Below, piece after piece: positions 11,355-20,930 of a DNA stretch of 64,000 nucleotides. The translations under genes were made by a program, and so were the position numbers. Below the pieces are notes generated by a model. The model saw only the letters and a program-made list of their open reading frames with translations. It ran no database searches and was not told the DNA's origin. The stretch's first letter is position 1, and every line of letters begins with the position of its first letter. This DNA comes from Chlorokybus atmophyticus (taxonomy: Eukaryota > Streptophyta > Chlorokybophyceae > Chlorokybales > Chlorokybaceae). Location of the stretch: positions 803,887-867,886 of the forward strand of contig RHPI01002533.1 of NCBI GenBank assembly GCA_009103225.1. Reading direction: 5' to 3'.

Positions 11355-11650
11355 GTGGTGCGTTGTGCTGCGCAATTCAGATGGGAGTCGCTACGCCTGC
11401 AATGCGACAACAGAGTTTGGTGGCAGAGGCAGCTTGCACACCCGCGTGCACCATGTGTGCTGATTTGTCGCATTGAAGAGCCACCCCCCACGGCGGATGG
11501 GGAGACGCCCTGTTGCAAGAAAGAGATGTGCCATGTTTGCATCATAGCACATCACAAGACCGTGGCAAATAAATGAAAGAATTTACAAACGTGTCCCTTG
11601 TGCAAGCAACCTCACCCGTTTTGGTCGCCACGCCTGATGCAAGACGCCAA
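11355..11650 (+). pseudogene. RING-like zinc finger, frameshifted
   Basis: RING fingers bind two zinc ions and usually recruit E2 ubiquitin-conjugating enzymes. Here cysteines appear as CVLIC, then a loop, then TPCCKKEMCHVC (about 11500-11540). After a frame change near 11575 the closing pair reads TCPLCKQPHP (about 11590-11625). The first pair has three residues between cysteines instead of the usual two. It lies directly downstream of the unknown ORF and may be that protein's C terminus. A RING next to an OTU protease would make a ubiquitin-writer and eraser pair, which is inference. Confidence 0.5.
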
Positions 11651-12139
11651 CGTGTCGGCGATAATTTGCTCCCCGCCTTAATGACAATTGTGCATGTATT
11701 GTAGTTTTATGTTGGCTGCCTGTGAACCATGTAGGTACATGTATAGTTGCAGCATGGTGCTCTCGGGTGCATAGTGCACCCGAGTTTTGCTGCTGTCAGA
11801 AGCATTGGCTGTACATGTGTATGATGACTGCCCGACGCATGAGTCAGTGCATGGCTTGCATACCTCGCTGGTTTAGAGCGTGACAGCAACAAACTCGGAC
11901 AGCACTCTAAGTTCCATGGAATGACAGCACAGTATTACTCTACAATCGTGGTAGTATGCGAGATCCTTGTACTGTAGTACCATTAACAGATGGAGTACCA
12001 TTCATGTTGATGTAGTATCATGCATGGTACTGCAATAGCGTCCATGGTACAGTCGTGCTTCACTTGAAGTGTGACCCATTTAGGGTTTGTAAGCTGGCAA
12101 CCCTTGATTGATGCCCATACCCTAAAGTCTCGCTCAGTT

Positions 12140-12496
12140 TGTGGGCAGCCGTGCCGATTCCTTTTTTGCATGATGTCGGCGGCAGTAGTTGAATCCCCCT
12201 CACCTAGGAGACCATGCTTGGTGTGCCCACAATGCAATGCGTACGTATGTGCCAATGGCCATAGGCAGCAAATGCGAGCACACTTGACCGAATGCCAGCG
12301 AGTGCAGACAGTGTGCCACGGCTTTAGTGCTGCTTGCTGGCATCACACCACACACAATGTCGATGTGTTTGGCTGCCGCCTCGGTTAAGTGCTGTGCAAG
12401 GAACCCGAGTTTTTCCATTGCGTGCAGTGCGCGTGCGAATTGTGCTCGCGCTCATGCTTCGAGTGGCGAGGGGAACCCATGCGCTTCTTCACATGA
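12140..12496 (+). pseudogene. Cysteine-rich, zinc-binding-like protein, broken
   Basis: Two cysteine-rich stretches are readable. CLVCPQCNAYVCANGH lies at about 12218-12265 and CVQCACELCSRSC at about 12424-12462, with stops or a frame change near 12385. Paired cysteines and histidines suggest two zinc-binding modules. No named family is recognised. It lies between the RING-like and Tudor-methyltransferase genes on the same strand. Confidence 0.35.
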
Positions 12497-12707
12497 ACAA
12501 CACTGGGACATGTGGTTAGTGGACAGGGGGTGGATGCTGTGGAGGTAATTCGGCAGAGTGGACCGCGACGTATCATTGCATGTTATGTTGGGCGTATGCT
12601 AATTTCATGCATGTTGAAGTTGTTGTCGCATTCAGAGCAGTCTTCCACGGTGTGGGCGTGAGCAGTTCCATCCCCTGGACGCTGTAGAGGAGGCAGACCA
12701 TCAACCG

Positions 12708-13706
12708 TTGGACAGCGCACTGCATCGGCTGCGGAACGCATTTAAGTTGGGATGCGAGCAGCTGATCGGTGTGAGTGTCATGGTGCATTGGCCGCTGGAT
12801 GGGAAATGGTATGCGGGCATTGTGGAATCATTCAAGCAAGCGTCAGGTCAGCATCGCTTCGTGGCGTGCGAGATTGAGGACGCATCATATATGCAAGGTG
12901 CAATAGAATATGTTTTTGCAGGGCAGCACCGTATAGTATTCGATGACGATGATTGACCACAAACCATCAACTTTAAAGGGCACAACGTATTCGCGTACAC
13001 ATCAGTTGACGGGGCACGCCATGTTCTGCGCGTGGGAGGGGAGAACGTCAGTCGCAAAGTAAGCCCGGATGCCATCATTGTTAGTCCCTGGCCAGCACCA
13101 CGGCCAGCCCTGACCACATATACGCTATTTGACAACAAGCTTGGACGCACACGCAGACCAAGGGCACTCGATGTATTCTACGGCGGTGGCGATGCCAGTG
13201 TCGGTCTATACCACGCAGGCTTTGACGTGACCGGGATGGACATCAGTCCCTCCTCTGAGTACCCGCTGCCCTTCATATGCCGCAATGTATGCACCCTGAG
13301 TGCAGGAGAGCTGCGCAAGTACGAGCTCATATAGGCCAGTCCACCATGCCAGGCCTATTCAGGTGCTATCCCGGCACCTCAACGGGCGGCACATGGCACA
13401 TCCTGGAGATACCAGGATATGATATCGCTCGTCCGACATCTGCTGCTTGCAAGCCAGGTCAAGTTTGTAATTGAGAATGTGCCAGGAGCAGCTTCCTCAC
13501 TCAGACCCAATCTGTCCCTTTGTGGCACGATGTTTGGCCTATCAACTTTCCGACACCGACTATTTGAGACACAGGTAGTGGTAGCTACCCCACCAGCACG
13601 CTGCTCGCACGCGGGCAAGGCAGCTGGATTGTTATGGCTGCACCTGTCCGCTAGCGCGAAGAAGACAATTGTGACATCAAACGCGCCACAGCAAATGTAC
13701 CCGGTC
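12708..13706 (+). pseudogene. Tudor-like domain fused to C5 cytosine DNA methyltransferase (5' part)
   Basis: This is a DNA (cytosine-5) methyltransferase with a chromatin-reader-like N terminus. The N-terminal 80 residues resemble Tudor/agenet folds, with VHWPLDGKWYAGIV followed by a strand-rich segment ending FDDDD. The catalytic part has motif I (DVFYGGGDASVGLYHAGFDV), the catalytic-cysteine motif IV (SPPCQAYS, about 13338-13361), motif VI (FVIENVPGA) and the LCGTMFGL and RHRLFE segments typical of phage and large-virus enzymes. One frame covers everything. It is broken only by TGA at 12954-12956 and TAG at 13332-13334, each one C-to-T change from a sense codon. The frame is interrupted at 13706 by the LTR element and resumes at 20521. 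Confidence 0.75.
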
Positions 13707-14229
13707 TGTAACAGCACCACCGTCGCCAGTGATGCCCTTTCAATCTTCTACCCCAACACCCACACCGCCTACGACAAGCCTTTCAACAGCGTGGCCGCCA
13801 CTGAGCAGAGAACTGAAAGTTCCCACATCAGATTGATGTGACCTTTTATCAAGAGTATATCAACTATATACCTCTTGATAATTAACTCACAACTAGACAT
13901 CGACCCTGCAGATAGGGTAGTTAGGAAATCTAGCGTGAGCCAATCACAGCTCAGATAAGGTACATATCGATAAGGTACCCATGCAAAGATACCTATCGTA
14001 AGGTACCTAACGAGATAGTGGTCACATTATATCAAATGTGACACTAAATAGGCTTGAATAAGCGGTTCTACACCCATTGGGACTTATTCAAGCTATGATA
14101 AAGCATCATAGCCTTTAATAAGCGAGGAACCGTAGAAAAGAGGTATAAATAAGCATATTTAAATACTTATTCATACAAAATGTGTTATTTAGGTAGCAAT
14201 AATACCCTATTATTATTGCTCCCGTTACA
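13707..14229 (-). repeat. 3' LTR of element 2
   Basis: The 523-bp LTR begins TGTAAC and ends GTTACA on the plus strand. It contains several AAGGTACC-type short repeats in its centre and matches 19994-20515 throughout. Confidence 0.95.
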
Positions 14230-14376
14230 TTCCCCCCCACTTAGGTTTTCAACGTCCTCATTGAATTCAAGTTGATCAGGCTTGATTTCGAGTAATGGTA
14301 ACCAGTAAGATAGCAGGAAATGACAGGGTGGTAATGAAACTGCACTGCCAGTCTGTCATAAAACCAAGCCCACAGT

Positions 14377-16330
14377 TTATGGGACAGGACATGAATCCCA
14401 ATAAGCTCGAAGCAACTCGCGGCAGTGCGTAAGATGCCTGTCGGGCTCCCAACTGTTATGTTCCGGGCCATACCCTTTCCATTTCACCAAATAGCGAGTT
14501 GCGCGTCCCCGACTATTTAGCTTATAGTTCGATATAGCTTCCACCTCGTATTCGAGCTCGCTGTCCACCTCAACTGGCGGTGGTGGAGGCTGTGTTCTAC
14601 CGTCTGAGCGGTAAGGTTTCAACAAGTTTACATGGAACACGTTGTGTATACGCACACTTGGGGGCAATTGCAGTCGATAAGCGTGCGTACCAACTCTATC
14701 AGTGATAGAGAAAGGACCTAACCATCGGGGCAGCAACTTGCGAGCACCCGTACCTTTGATGGTTATGTTCTTTGCGTTAAGCAAAACCTTATCGCCGACA
14801 TCGAAAGTGGCCATTTTTCGATGTGTATCAGCATAAGCTTTTTGCCTATCCTGTGCTTCTGACAGACACAACTTGGCTCGAGCCAAATTTTCTTGCATAT
14901 TAGTGGCAAATTCTTTTGCCGCTGGTACAGTGAGGGCATTGCGAGGTACACGCAATGACGCTGGTGTGTTCGGGCGAATCCCATAATTCAAGAAAAATGG
15001 GGTTTCCTTTACACTTTCTTGCCACGCGTTGTTCACAGCGAACTCTGCCATTGGCAAGTACCTGTCCCAATCAGCATGATTAGGAGCCACATAGTGGCGA
15101 AGCATTTCTTCCAGTATTTGATTTGCTCGCTCAGTTTGACCGTCCGTTTGCGGGTGGAAAGCAGTCGACATGCTTTGTTTTACCCCCAACAATTCACAGA
15201 CTTCTCGCCAAAACTTGGAGACAAACCGAGGATCACGATCTGTGACAAGTTTACGCGGTACACGATGAACGCAAAAGACCGTGGACACAAATAAGTGTGC
15301 CAAGTCCCGTGCACTTACAGTTGTGCAACACGGGGCAAAATGCACCATTTTGGTCAAACGGTCGACAAAAACCACAATAGCAGTGTATTTAGCTGCTGTT
15401 TCTGGTAGGTCAGTAATCAAATCCATACTGACACTATCCCACTTTTGTTCCGGAATTGCCAATGGTTTAAGCAATCCCGCTTGTTTTTGTCGTAGTGGCT
15501 TATTACGTTTACACACGTCACATGTGCGAACATATTGATCCACGTCAGCTGACATTGACGGCCACCAGTATAACTGTTGCACAAATTTGAGTATTTTGTG
15601 TTTCCCCAAATGCCCAGCATACGGCGGGTCATGCACTGAATGTAAGCATTGCTTACGCAAGTCGCCCGAGTTGGGAATTGCCAACTGCTCCCCTTTATAC
15701 CACAGATTGCTAACAGCAGTAAGCTGTTGCAAGTTGGTTTGATTGCTAAACCAATCATCTGAGTTATAACCTGCGGACACTTCCTTTAAGAAAGGATCAT
15801 CACGCTGTTGTACATTACGCGTACTTCGAGAGCGCGTAAGTGCCAAAAGAGCAGGGCTGCGACTTAGTGGATCCGCCACATTGGTGCGACCCGGACGGTA
15901 TTGCCAAGTGAAAGTGAAACGAAAAATGAATTCATTCCACCTAGCTTGCCGCCTCGACAGATTTTGTTGCGTATAAAAGAATGTGAGCGGGTTGTGATCA
16001 GTAATCACAGAAAACTCCACCCCTTCCAAGTAGCAACACCATGTGCGCAGCGCGTGCACCACCCCGAGCAACTCCTGCTCAGTGGTTGTGTAATTACGTT
16101 TAACAGGAATGAACTTTCTGCTTTCATATGCACATGGTCTGTCATCCTGTAGAAGGACTGCCCCACACCCAATGGTGGAAGCATCACTGATCACCACAAA
16201 AGGCTTGGTGTGGTCGGGGAAGGCTAACACAGGGGCTTGTGTTAATGCATCTTTAATGCGTGTAAAAGCAACCTCGTGTGCCTCCGTCCACACAAATTTA
16301 ACATCTTTTTTAGTAAAGATGTTAAAGGAT
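14377..16330 (-). CDS. RNase H, integrase and chromodomain of element 2 pol
   Basis: This 650-residue open segment contains RNase H (SDASTIGCGAVL, then TTEQELLGVVHALRTW). It then has an integrase with an HHCC zinc finger ending CDVCKRNK, and DDE catalytic residues in the IVVFVDRLTK, VTDRDPRFVSKFW and HPQTDGQTERANQ segments. The C terminus is a chromodomain (TRYLVKWKGYGPEHNSWEP). Chromodomains direct chromovirus integration to particular chromatin. The segment is intact but out of phase with the RT upstream. It ends just before the polypurine tract. Confidence 0.9.
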
Positions 16331-17357
16331 TTGCCATGCCAGAATATGCTCGCATGAACTTGCGGAAATAATTGGCTAGCCCCAAGAAAGCACGTAACTG
16401 ATGTACATCCTTGGGTGGTGGCCAATCTTTTACCGCACACACCTTTAGAGGATCTGGTTTCAATCCTTCTTTGCCAATCACATGCCCTAAAAAGGGTAGT
16501 TCATCCTTTGCAAAGTTGCATTTGGACAGGTTGGCATAGAATTTGTGTTCGCGTAACTTAGCTAGAACCAATTCCACATGTTTGTGGTGGTCCTCCCGGG
16601 TTTTGCTGTACACAATAATGTCGTCTAGATATACCAGTACAAACTTGTACAATTCATCAGCAAATACCGCGTTCATTGCTGTCTGAAATGTAGCCGGTGC
16701 ATTTGTTAACCCAAATGGTAACACTTTATACTCAAAGTGTCCTAGTGGGGTGCGAAATGCAGTTTTTTGTATATCCGACGGGCGGATTTTGATTTGATGG
16801 TAACCACTGGTCAAATCAAGCGTGCTGAACACTGTTGCACCTGACAGCTTATCAAACAAATCATCAATCCGAGGCAAAGGGTATCTGTTTTTCACAGTGA
16901 TCTTGTTCAGCGCACGGTCATCAATACACATGCGTAGCTTGCCATTCTTTTTTGGCACAAACAAAATTGGTGCACCAAAAAAAGATATGCTCTTTGTTAT
17001 TAAACCTTTGTCCAATAACTCTTTGAGCTGTTTTTCCATCTCCGCGTGTTCTAAGGGACTTAGCCTGTATATAGGCCGCCAAGGTGGCTTTGCCCCCTCC
17101 TCTAGCGGAATGGTATGATGTATGTTTCCATCGGGAGGCAACTCTGGGAGTTCATCCTGAAATACATCTGCGTATTATTCCGTAAGTGACTGCACCACAA
17201 GGTCACTGATAGCCTGTTCAGCAGGTGTTTCCACTTGTCGTAAGTGCAGTAAGTATACTTCCTCACGTTTACGCATGCAACGTTTCAATTGCATAGCAGA
17301 GAGGAGCGGAACATTATCGCGAGATATACATGCGAGTACAGATGCTGTTAAAGTCAT
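16242..17357 (-). pseudogene. Reverse transcriptase of element 2, with stop and frameshift
   Basis: The minus-strand frame from 17357 meets a TAA at 17175-17177 and continues in phase. It gives the RT with FGAPILFVPKKNGKLRM, the LDLTSGYHQI segment and the catalytic VYLDDIIVYS. The connection-domain segment LRAFLGLANYF follows. Near 16310-16320, at a run of T, the frame shifts and the RNase H continues in another phase. The stop and the shift each disable polyprotein translation in this copy. Confidence 0.85.
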
Positions 17358-17370
17358 CCTACGTTTCCCT

Positions 17371-18105
17371 TTACGAAGGGTGCACGTATTGGCTCGAGTC
17401 TAATTGTAAACCTGCTTCAGTGTGCCATTGTTCCCGTAAAACAACATCCACCCCGGGGATACTAATATCCACCACGATGAAGGCTGGTCGGGTTTTATGG
17501 TCATTAATAACAAAACGCCCTTTTACCTCTCCCATTGCATTGAGAGTGGAACCAGCAGCACGTACATATGACGTGAATGGTGTGAAAAGAATGTTATTAC
17601 GTTTCACCCAAGCATGTTCAACAAAGTTATGTTTTGCACCAGCATCAATCAATGCTGTACATGGTGTACCCATAAGTTGACTCTCAAATCTCCATTTGAG
17701 TGGCACTGAGTGACCATCAAATGTAGCTAATGTCGGAGTGCCGTGATTGGTAGCAGACTTGATAAAGATCACTTGCAACGGTGAAGCTCCTATATCTTTG
17801 CGTGAGAGTTGCATGATTACTTCTCCCCCTTTCAACAATCGCGACCACGGGCCATGATAACGAGGGATAACTACACATGCAGTGACAGCATGTTGTAATT
17901 GCAACTCGTGTAAGTGCTTCACAGCAGTTACTAATTCAGAGAATGGAACATTGATTAAAACACAACCGCTTGCATTTCTCAACACAGGTGGTGTGCTCAT
18001 ATTAGTCCATACATCTGATACATCACAAAGAGAGGAAACGTTATCAAGAAGTACAGAGTTTTTAAAGTCGTTCTGCTCAACTAAGCTACCAACCACGGAC
18101 AATTC
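17371..18105 (-). CDS. Aspartic protease region of element 2 pol
   Basis: The frame follows gag's TAG without a phase change. The retroviral-type aspartic protease active site is LIDAGAKHNF (about 17625-17655), followed by the flap and hydrophobic strands ending in VDISIPGVDVVL. The enzyme would cut the Gag-Pol polyprotein. A frameshift at about 17395-17400 separates it from the next pol segment at 17357. The corresponding region of element 1 reads across this point, which shows that one base was gained or lost here. Confidence 0.8.
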   Translation of the reverse strand, partial: ELSVVGSLVEQNDFKNSVLLDNVSSLCDVSDVWTNMSTPPVLRNASGCVLINVPFSELVTAVKHLHELQLQHAVTACVVIPRYHGPWSRLLKGGEVIMQLSRKDIGASPLQVIFIKSATNHGTPTLATFDGHSVPLKWRFESQLMGTPCTALIDAGAKHNFVEHAWVKRNNILFTPFTSYVRAAGSTLNAMGEVKGRFVINDHKTRPAFIVVDISIPGVDVVLREQWHTEAGLQLDSSQYVHPS

Positions 18106-19272
18106 CTATTTCTTGTCTCTCTGCTGCTTGGCCTTCTGTGCATTCTGTTTTGCATAGCACTTAGCCTCCCCATGACCTGTCTTCTTGCAGAAACTGCAAA
18201 TGATGATGGATTTGGCCGCGTTGTAGGGGCTAGCAGGATGAGATGGTTTCGCCTTTTTCACAAAAGGTTTGTTGTCAGTGGCCGGGCGCTTTGCAGCTGA
18301 AACCGGGGCTGCCTCTTTTGCCGTGGTTTGCATGTTTGCGTGAGAGCGCTTTACACTGTCCACAGCAGCAACCATCTGCATCAGCATTAGTAAATCCGTC
18401 GAGGCCCACTCTTGCAAACTCGCGGGGTTGACGGCCACATGCTGCACGAGATCTGTGTCCAAGCCACGCCTGAACATATCCAGCTGATCAGCATCACTGA
18501 TAGGTAGTTTGCCAGCATTGATCTTGCTGACAAACGACTGAAAATCCTGGATATACTGAACCGGACGCCCGTTCTGACGCAGGTTGTGCAGCTGGTTGCG
18601 AGCAACCTGGGCAGGATCTGCGCCACCATAGCGCTGCTCCATGAAAGAGCACAACTGATTTACTTCCCGCCCAAGGTTTGTATCCCGTTGCTTACGGCGG
18701 TACCACTCTGCCAGAGCATCGTTTGGGATCAGGAACTCAGCTACACGCAATTTCCCCTCCTCAAAAATGTGAAGGGAGTTGACATAGTGTCGCAACTTCA
18801 CAAGCCAGTCGAAGATGGCCGCTTGCTTGTTGGGAACAAACTCGGCAGGACGAGCAAGAACTTGAACAGGTGGACCACCGTCAGCACGTTGCAGACGCTC
18901 GATCATATTCAGAACACGTTTGCCTTCACCCATCTGCCCCTCCCAATGTCGCCCCATAAAGGTGGTGAGTTTTGAAACTTTTTCTGCCAAAAGGAAGTTC
19001 ACGAATGAGACAGTTGCCTCACGAGGGTCCTGATCATAGGTGCTAAGGAAATGCTCCATCAAGTCCTGCTGTGTCATGCGAATAGAAAACTCAGGGAATA
19101 TAGAAGGTGATCTATCATCCACTGAAGCTTCCGCAGCTTTGGCAGCTTGGGACTCATCAGGTGCATCATCCGGATTCGGAATATCTTCCATGGATGGAAA
19201 TTCCTCCTCACGGGAAGGGTGCTCTTTTTCCGAGCTCTCCCCTTTTGAGGTGGGCACCGAGTTTTCTTCCAT
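18106..19272 (-). CDS. Gag of element 2
   Basis: The 388-codon frame starts with ATG at 19272. The N terminus is acidic and serine-rich. The middle has the helical retrotransposon-gag region (for example QLHNLRQNGRPVQYI near residue 230). The C terminus has one CCHC zinc knuckle, CSFCKKTGHGEAKC. The protein forms the particle and packages RNA. The stop is TAG at 18106-18108, and the protease frame continues in the same phase directly after it. Gag itself shows no internal damage. Confidence 0.88.
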   Translation of the reverse strand: MEENSVPTSKGESSEKEHPSREEEFPSMEDIPNPDDAPDESQAAKAAEASVDDRSPSIFPEFSIRMTQQDLMEHFLSTYDQDPREATVSFVNFLLAEKVSKLTTFMGRHWEGQMGEGKRVLNMIERLQRADGGPPVQVLARPAEFVPNKQAAIFDWLVKLRHYVNSLHIFEEGKLRVAEFLIPNDALAEWYRRKQRDTNLGREVNQLCSFMEQRYGGADPAQVARNQLHNLRQNGRPVQYIQDFQSFVSKINAGKLPISDADQLDMFRRGLDTDLVQHVAVNPASLQEWASTDLLMLMQMVAAVDSVKRSHANMQTTAKEAAPVSAAKRPATDNKPFVKKAKPSHPASPYNAAKSIIICSFCKKTGHGEAKCYAKQNAQKAKQQRDKK

Positions 19273-19993
19273 TTGTCTGCAAAACAGGCAGAATGGGATG
19301 GTGAGAACCTCACCAATGGACCAGGTTCAACGAGAGGATCAAAATGACCCCAAGTTGTAAAAGTCCCAAACAGAGTTCAAACCTGTCTCAAAATAGGAAA
19401 GGTTGGATCTGGAGTTTTACCAAACAGAACAAGTCTGAGTGGGACCAGAATGTCCTAACCCGGTGTTGTCCTTAACCAAGTCCCAATCTCCAGGCCGAAG
19501 CCAGAGGGGGAGGGTTTCAGACTAACAGGGTTGGGAAACAGAATGTCCTAGAACCTCCCCACAACTGTCCTAACCAAGTCCCGATCTTCAGGCCGAAGCC
19601 AGAGAGGGAGGGTTTGGGAACAGTTTGGCTTGAAACTTACGGACCCGGGTCAAACGACCCGGCAAAGCCACTGGCAGGTCACAGGTACGTCACAGGCATG
19701 CAACAGGCAAGCCACATGCATGCAACAGGCAAGCCGTACGGTGACTAACTGTGACATGCACTGGCAAGCAAAATGACAAACAATGACCGCATGCAATGAC
19801 AGGCAATCACTCACGCGTGGAGAGGCCGCCTCTGTGATAGGTGGCTTCAACGTGGAGGTAGCGCAGGGAAGCGAACTTGAAGCTTGGGCTGCGTGGACGA
19901 ATAGGAGGCCGCCGCCGACGCCTTCTGATTGGCCGAAAGCAGGTCGACGCTCCCTATAAGTACCCACGTCACCCCCCAGCTCCTGGATACCAA
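19273..19993 (-). other. Untranslated leader of element 2
   Basis: About 720 bp lie between the 5' LTR and the gag start. They contain two related stretches with a CCAGGCCGAAGCCAGAG-type core (about 19485-19515 and 19585-19615) and a run of GCAACAGGCAAGCC-type short repeats (about 19690-19745). No ORF is recognised. Confidence 0.6.
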
Positions 19994-20515
19994 TGTAACA
20001 GCACCACCGTCGCCGGTGATGCCCCTTCAATCCTCTACCCCAACACCCACACCGCCTATGACAAGCCTTTCAACGGCGCTGCCGCCACTGAGCAGAGAAC
20101 TGAAAGTCCCCACATCAGATTGATGTGACCTTTTATATCAAGAGTATATAAACTATATACCTCTCAATAATTAACTCACAACTAGACATCGATCCTACAG
20201 ATAGGGTAGTTAGGAAATTTAGCGTGAGCCAATTGCAGCTCAGATAAGGTACATATCGATAAGGTACCTATGCAAAGATACCTATCGTAAGGTACCTAAC
20301 GAGATAGTGATCACATTATATCAAATGTGACACTAAATAGGCTTGAATAAGCGGTTCTACAACCATTGGGACTTATTTAAGCTATGATAAAGCATCATAG
20401 CCTTTTATAAGCGAGGAACCGTAGAAAAGACGTATAAATAAGCATATTACTTATTCATACAAAATGTGTTATGTTAGGTAGCAATAATACCCCTATTATT
20501 ATTGCTCCCGTTACA
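19994..20515 (-). repeat. 5' LTR of element 2
   Basis: The 522-bp LTR is the partner of 13707-14229. Directly inside it (19993 downwards on the minus strand) the sequence reads TTGGTATCCAGGAGC. That is a plausible primer-binding site starting TGG, as for a tRNA 3' end. The primer tRNA was not identified. Confidence 0.93.
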
Positions 20516-20520
20516 CGGTC

Positions 20521-20670
20521 TATGGCCTTCCAAGCAGGGGCGGCATTGCTACATGGCAAACAGCGCTAGGAGTGCCATTGATGACCTCGGCCGTTACCAT
20601 AGCGAATGCAATTTCTCCCGCAATGGCGGAGTGCATAGGGCGTCTCATGCTTGACACACAACAACAATGA
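20521..20670 (+). pseudogene. C5 cytosine DNA methyltransferase, 3' part after the LTR insertion
   Basis: Removing 13707-20515 and one copy of the 5-bp duplication restores the frame exactly. The last 49 codons follow and end in TGA at 20668-20670. They contain the conserved C-terminal segment readable as NAISPAMAECIGRLML, which is the end motif of this methyltransferase class. The combined frame is about 382 residues, including the Tudor-like part. This confirms that the enzyme gene existed before the retrotransposon arrived. Confidence 0.75.
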
Positions 20671-20930
20671 ATATGCGCTGTGACTACCGTCTTGTGTCAT
20701 GGAATTATGAGGCTTGAGTGTGGTGCACTGTATTAATGCTTAATGCCACACGGCGAACTGATTGTTGAATGTTGCATGGCATATTCGATTGTGGTGACAG
20801 TTGTGCAGTGACAGCTGCCCGGTATTGTACACGTCCACATGCAAAAGTCTTAGCATACGATTAGCAATGCTCAACTGGCTGATATGCTCCAAACTCAGAG
20901 TAGTGAGACAAGTACATGTGTAACGTGGCA
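20671..20930. other. Spacer between converging methyltransferase and transposase remnants
   Basis: No gene, terminator signature or repeat is recognised in these 260 bases. Confidence 0.4.

Larger units (their letters stand above)
13707..20515 (-). mobile_element. Ty3/gypsy chromovirus LTR retrotransposon with target duplication (element 2)
   Basis: This is a complete-length element read on the minus strand: LTR, gag, protease, RT, RNase H, integrase with chromodomain, LTR. LTRs are 13707-14229 and 19994-20515, with ends TGTAAC and GTTACA. The 5-bp target duplication cggtc is present at 13702-13706 and 20516-20520. A polypurine tract (AAGTGGGGGGGAA on the minus strand) touches the 3' LTR at 14230-14242. 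The two LTRs differ by about twenty substitutions by eye, mostly transitions, plus a few small indels. The coding region carries two frameshifts and one extra stop, so this copy looks inactive. Confidence 0.95.
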
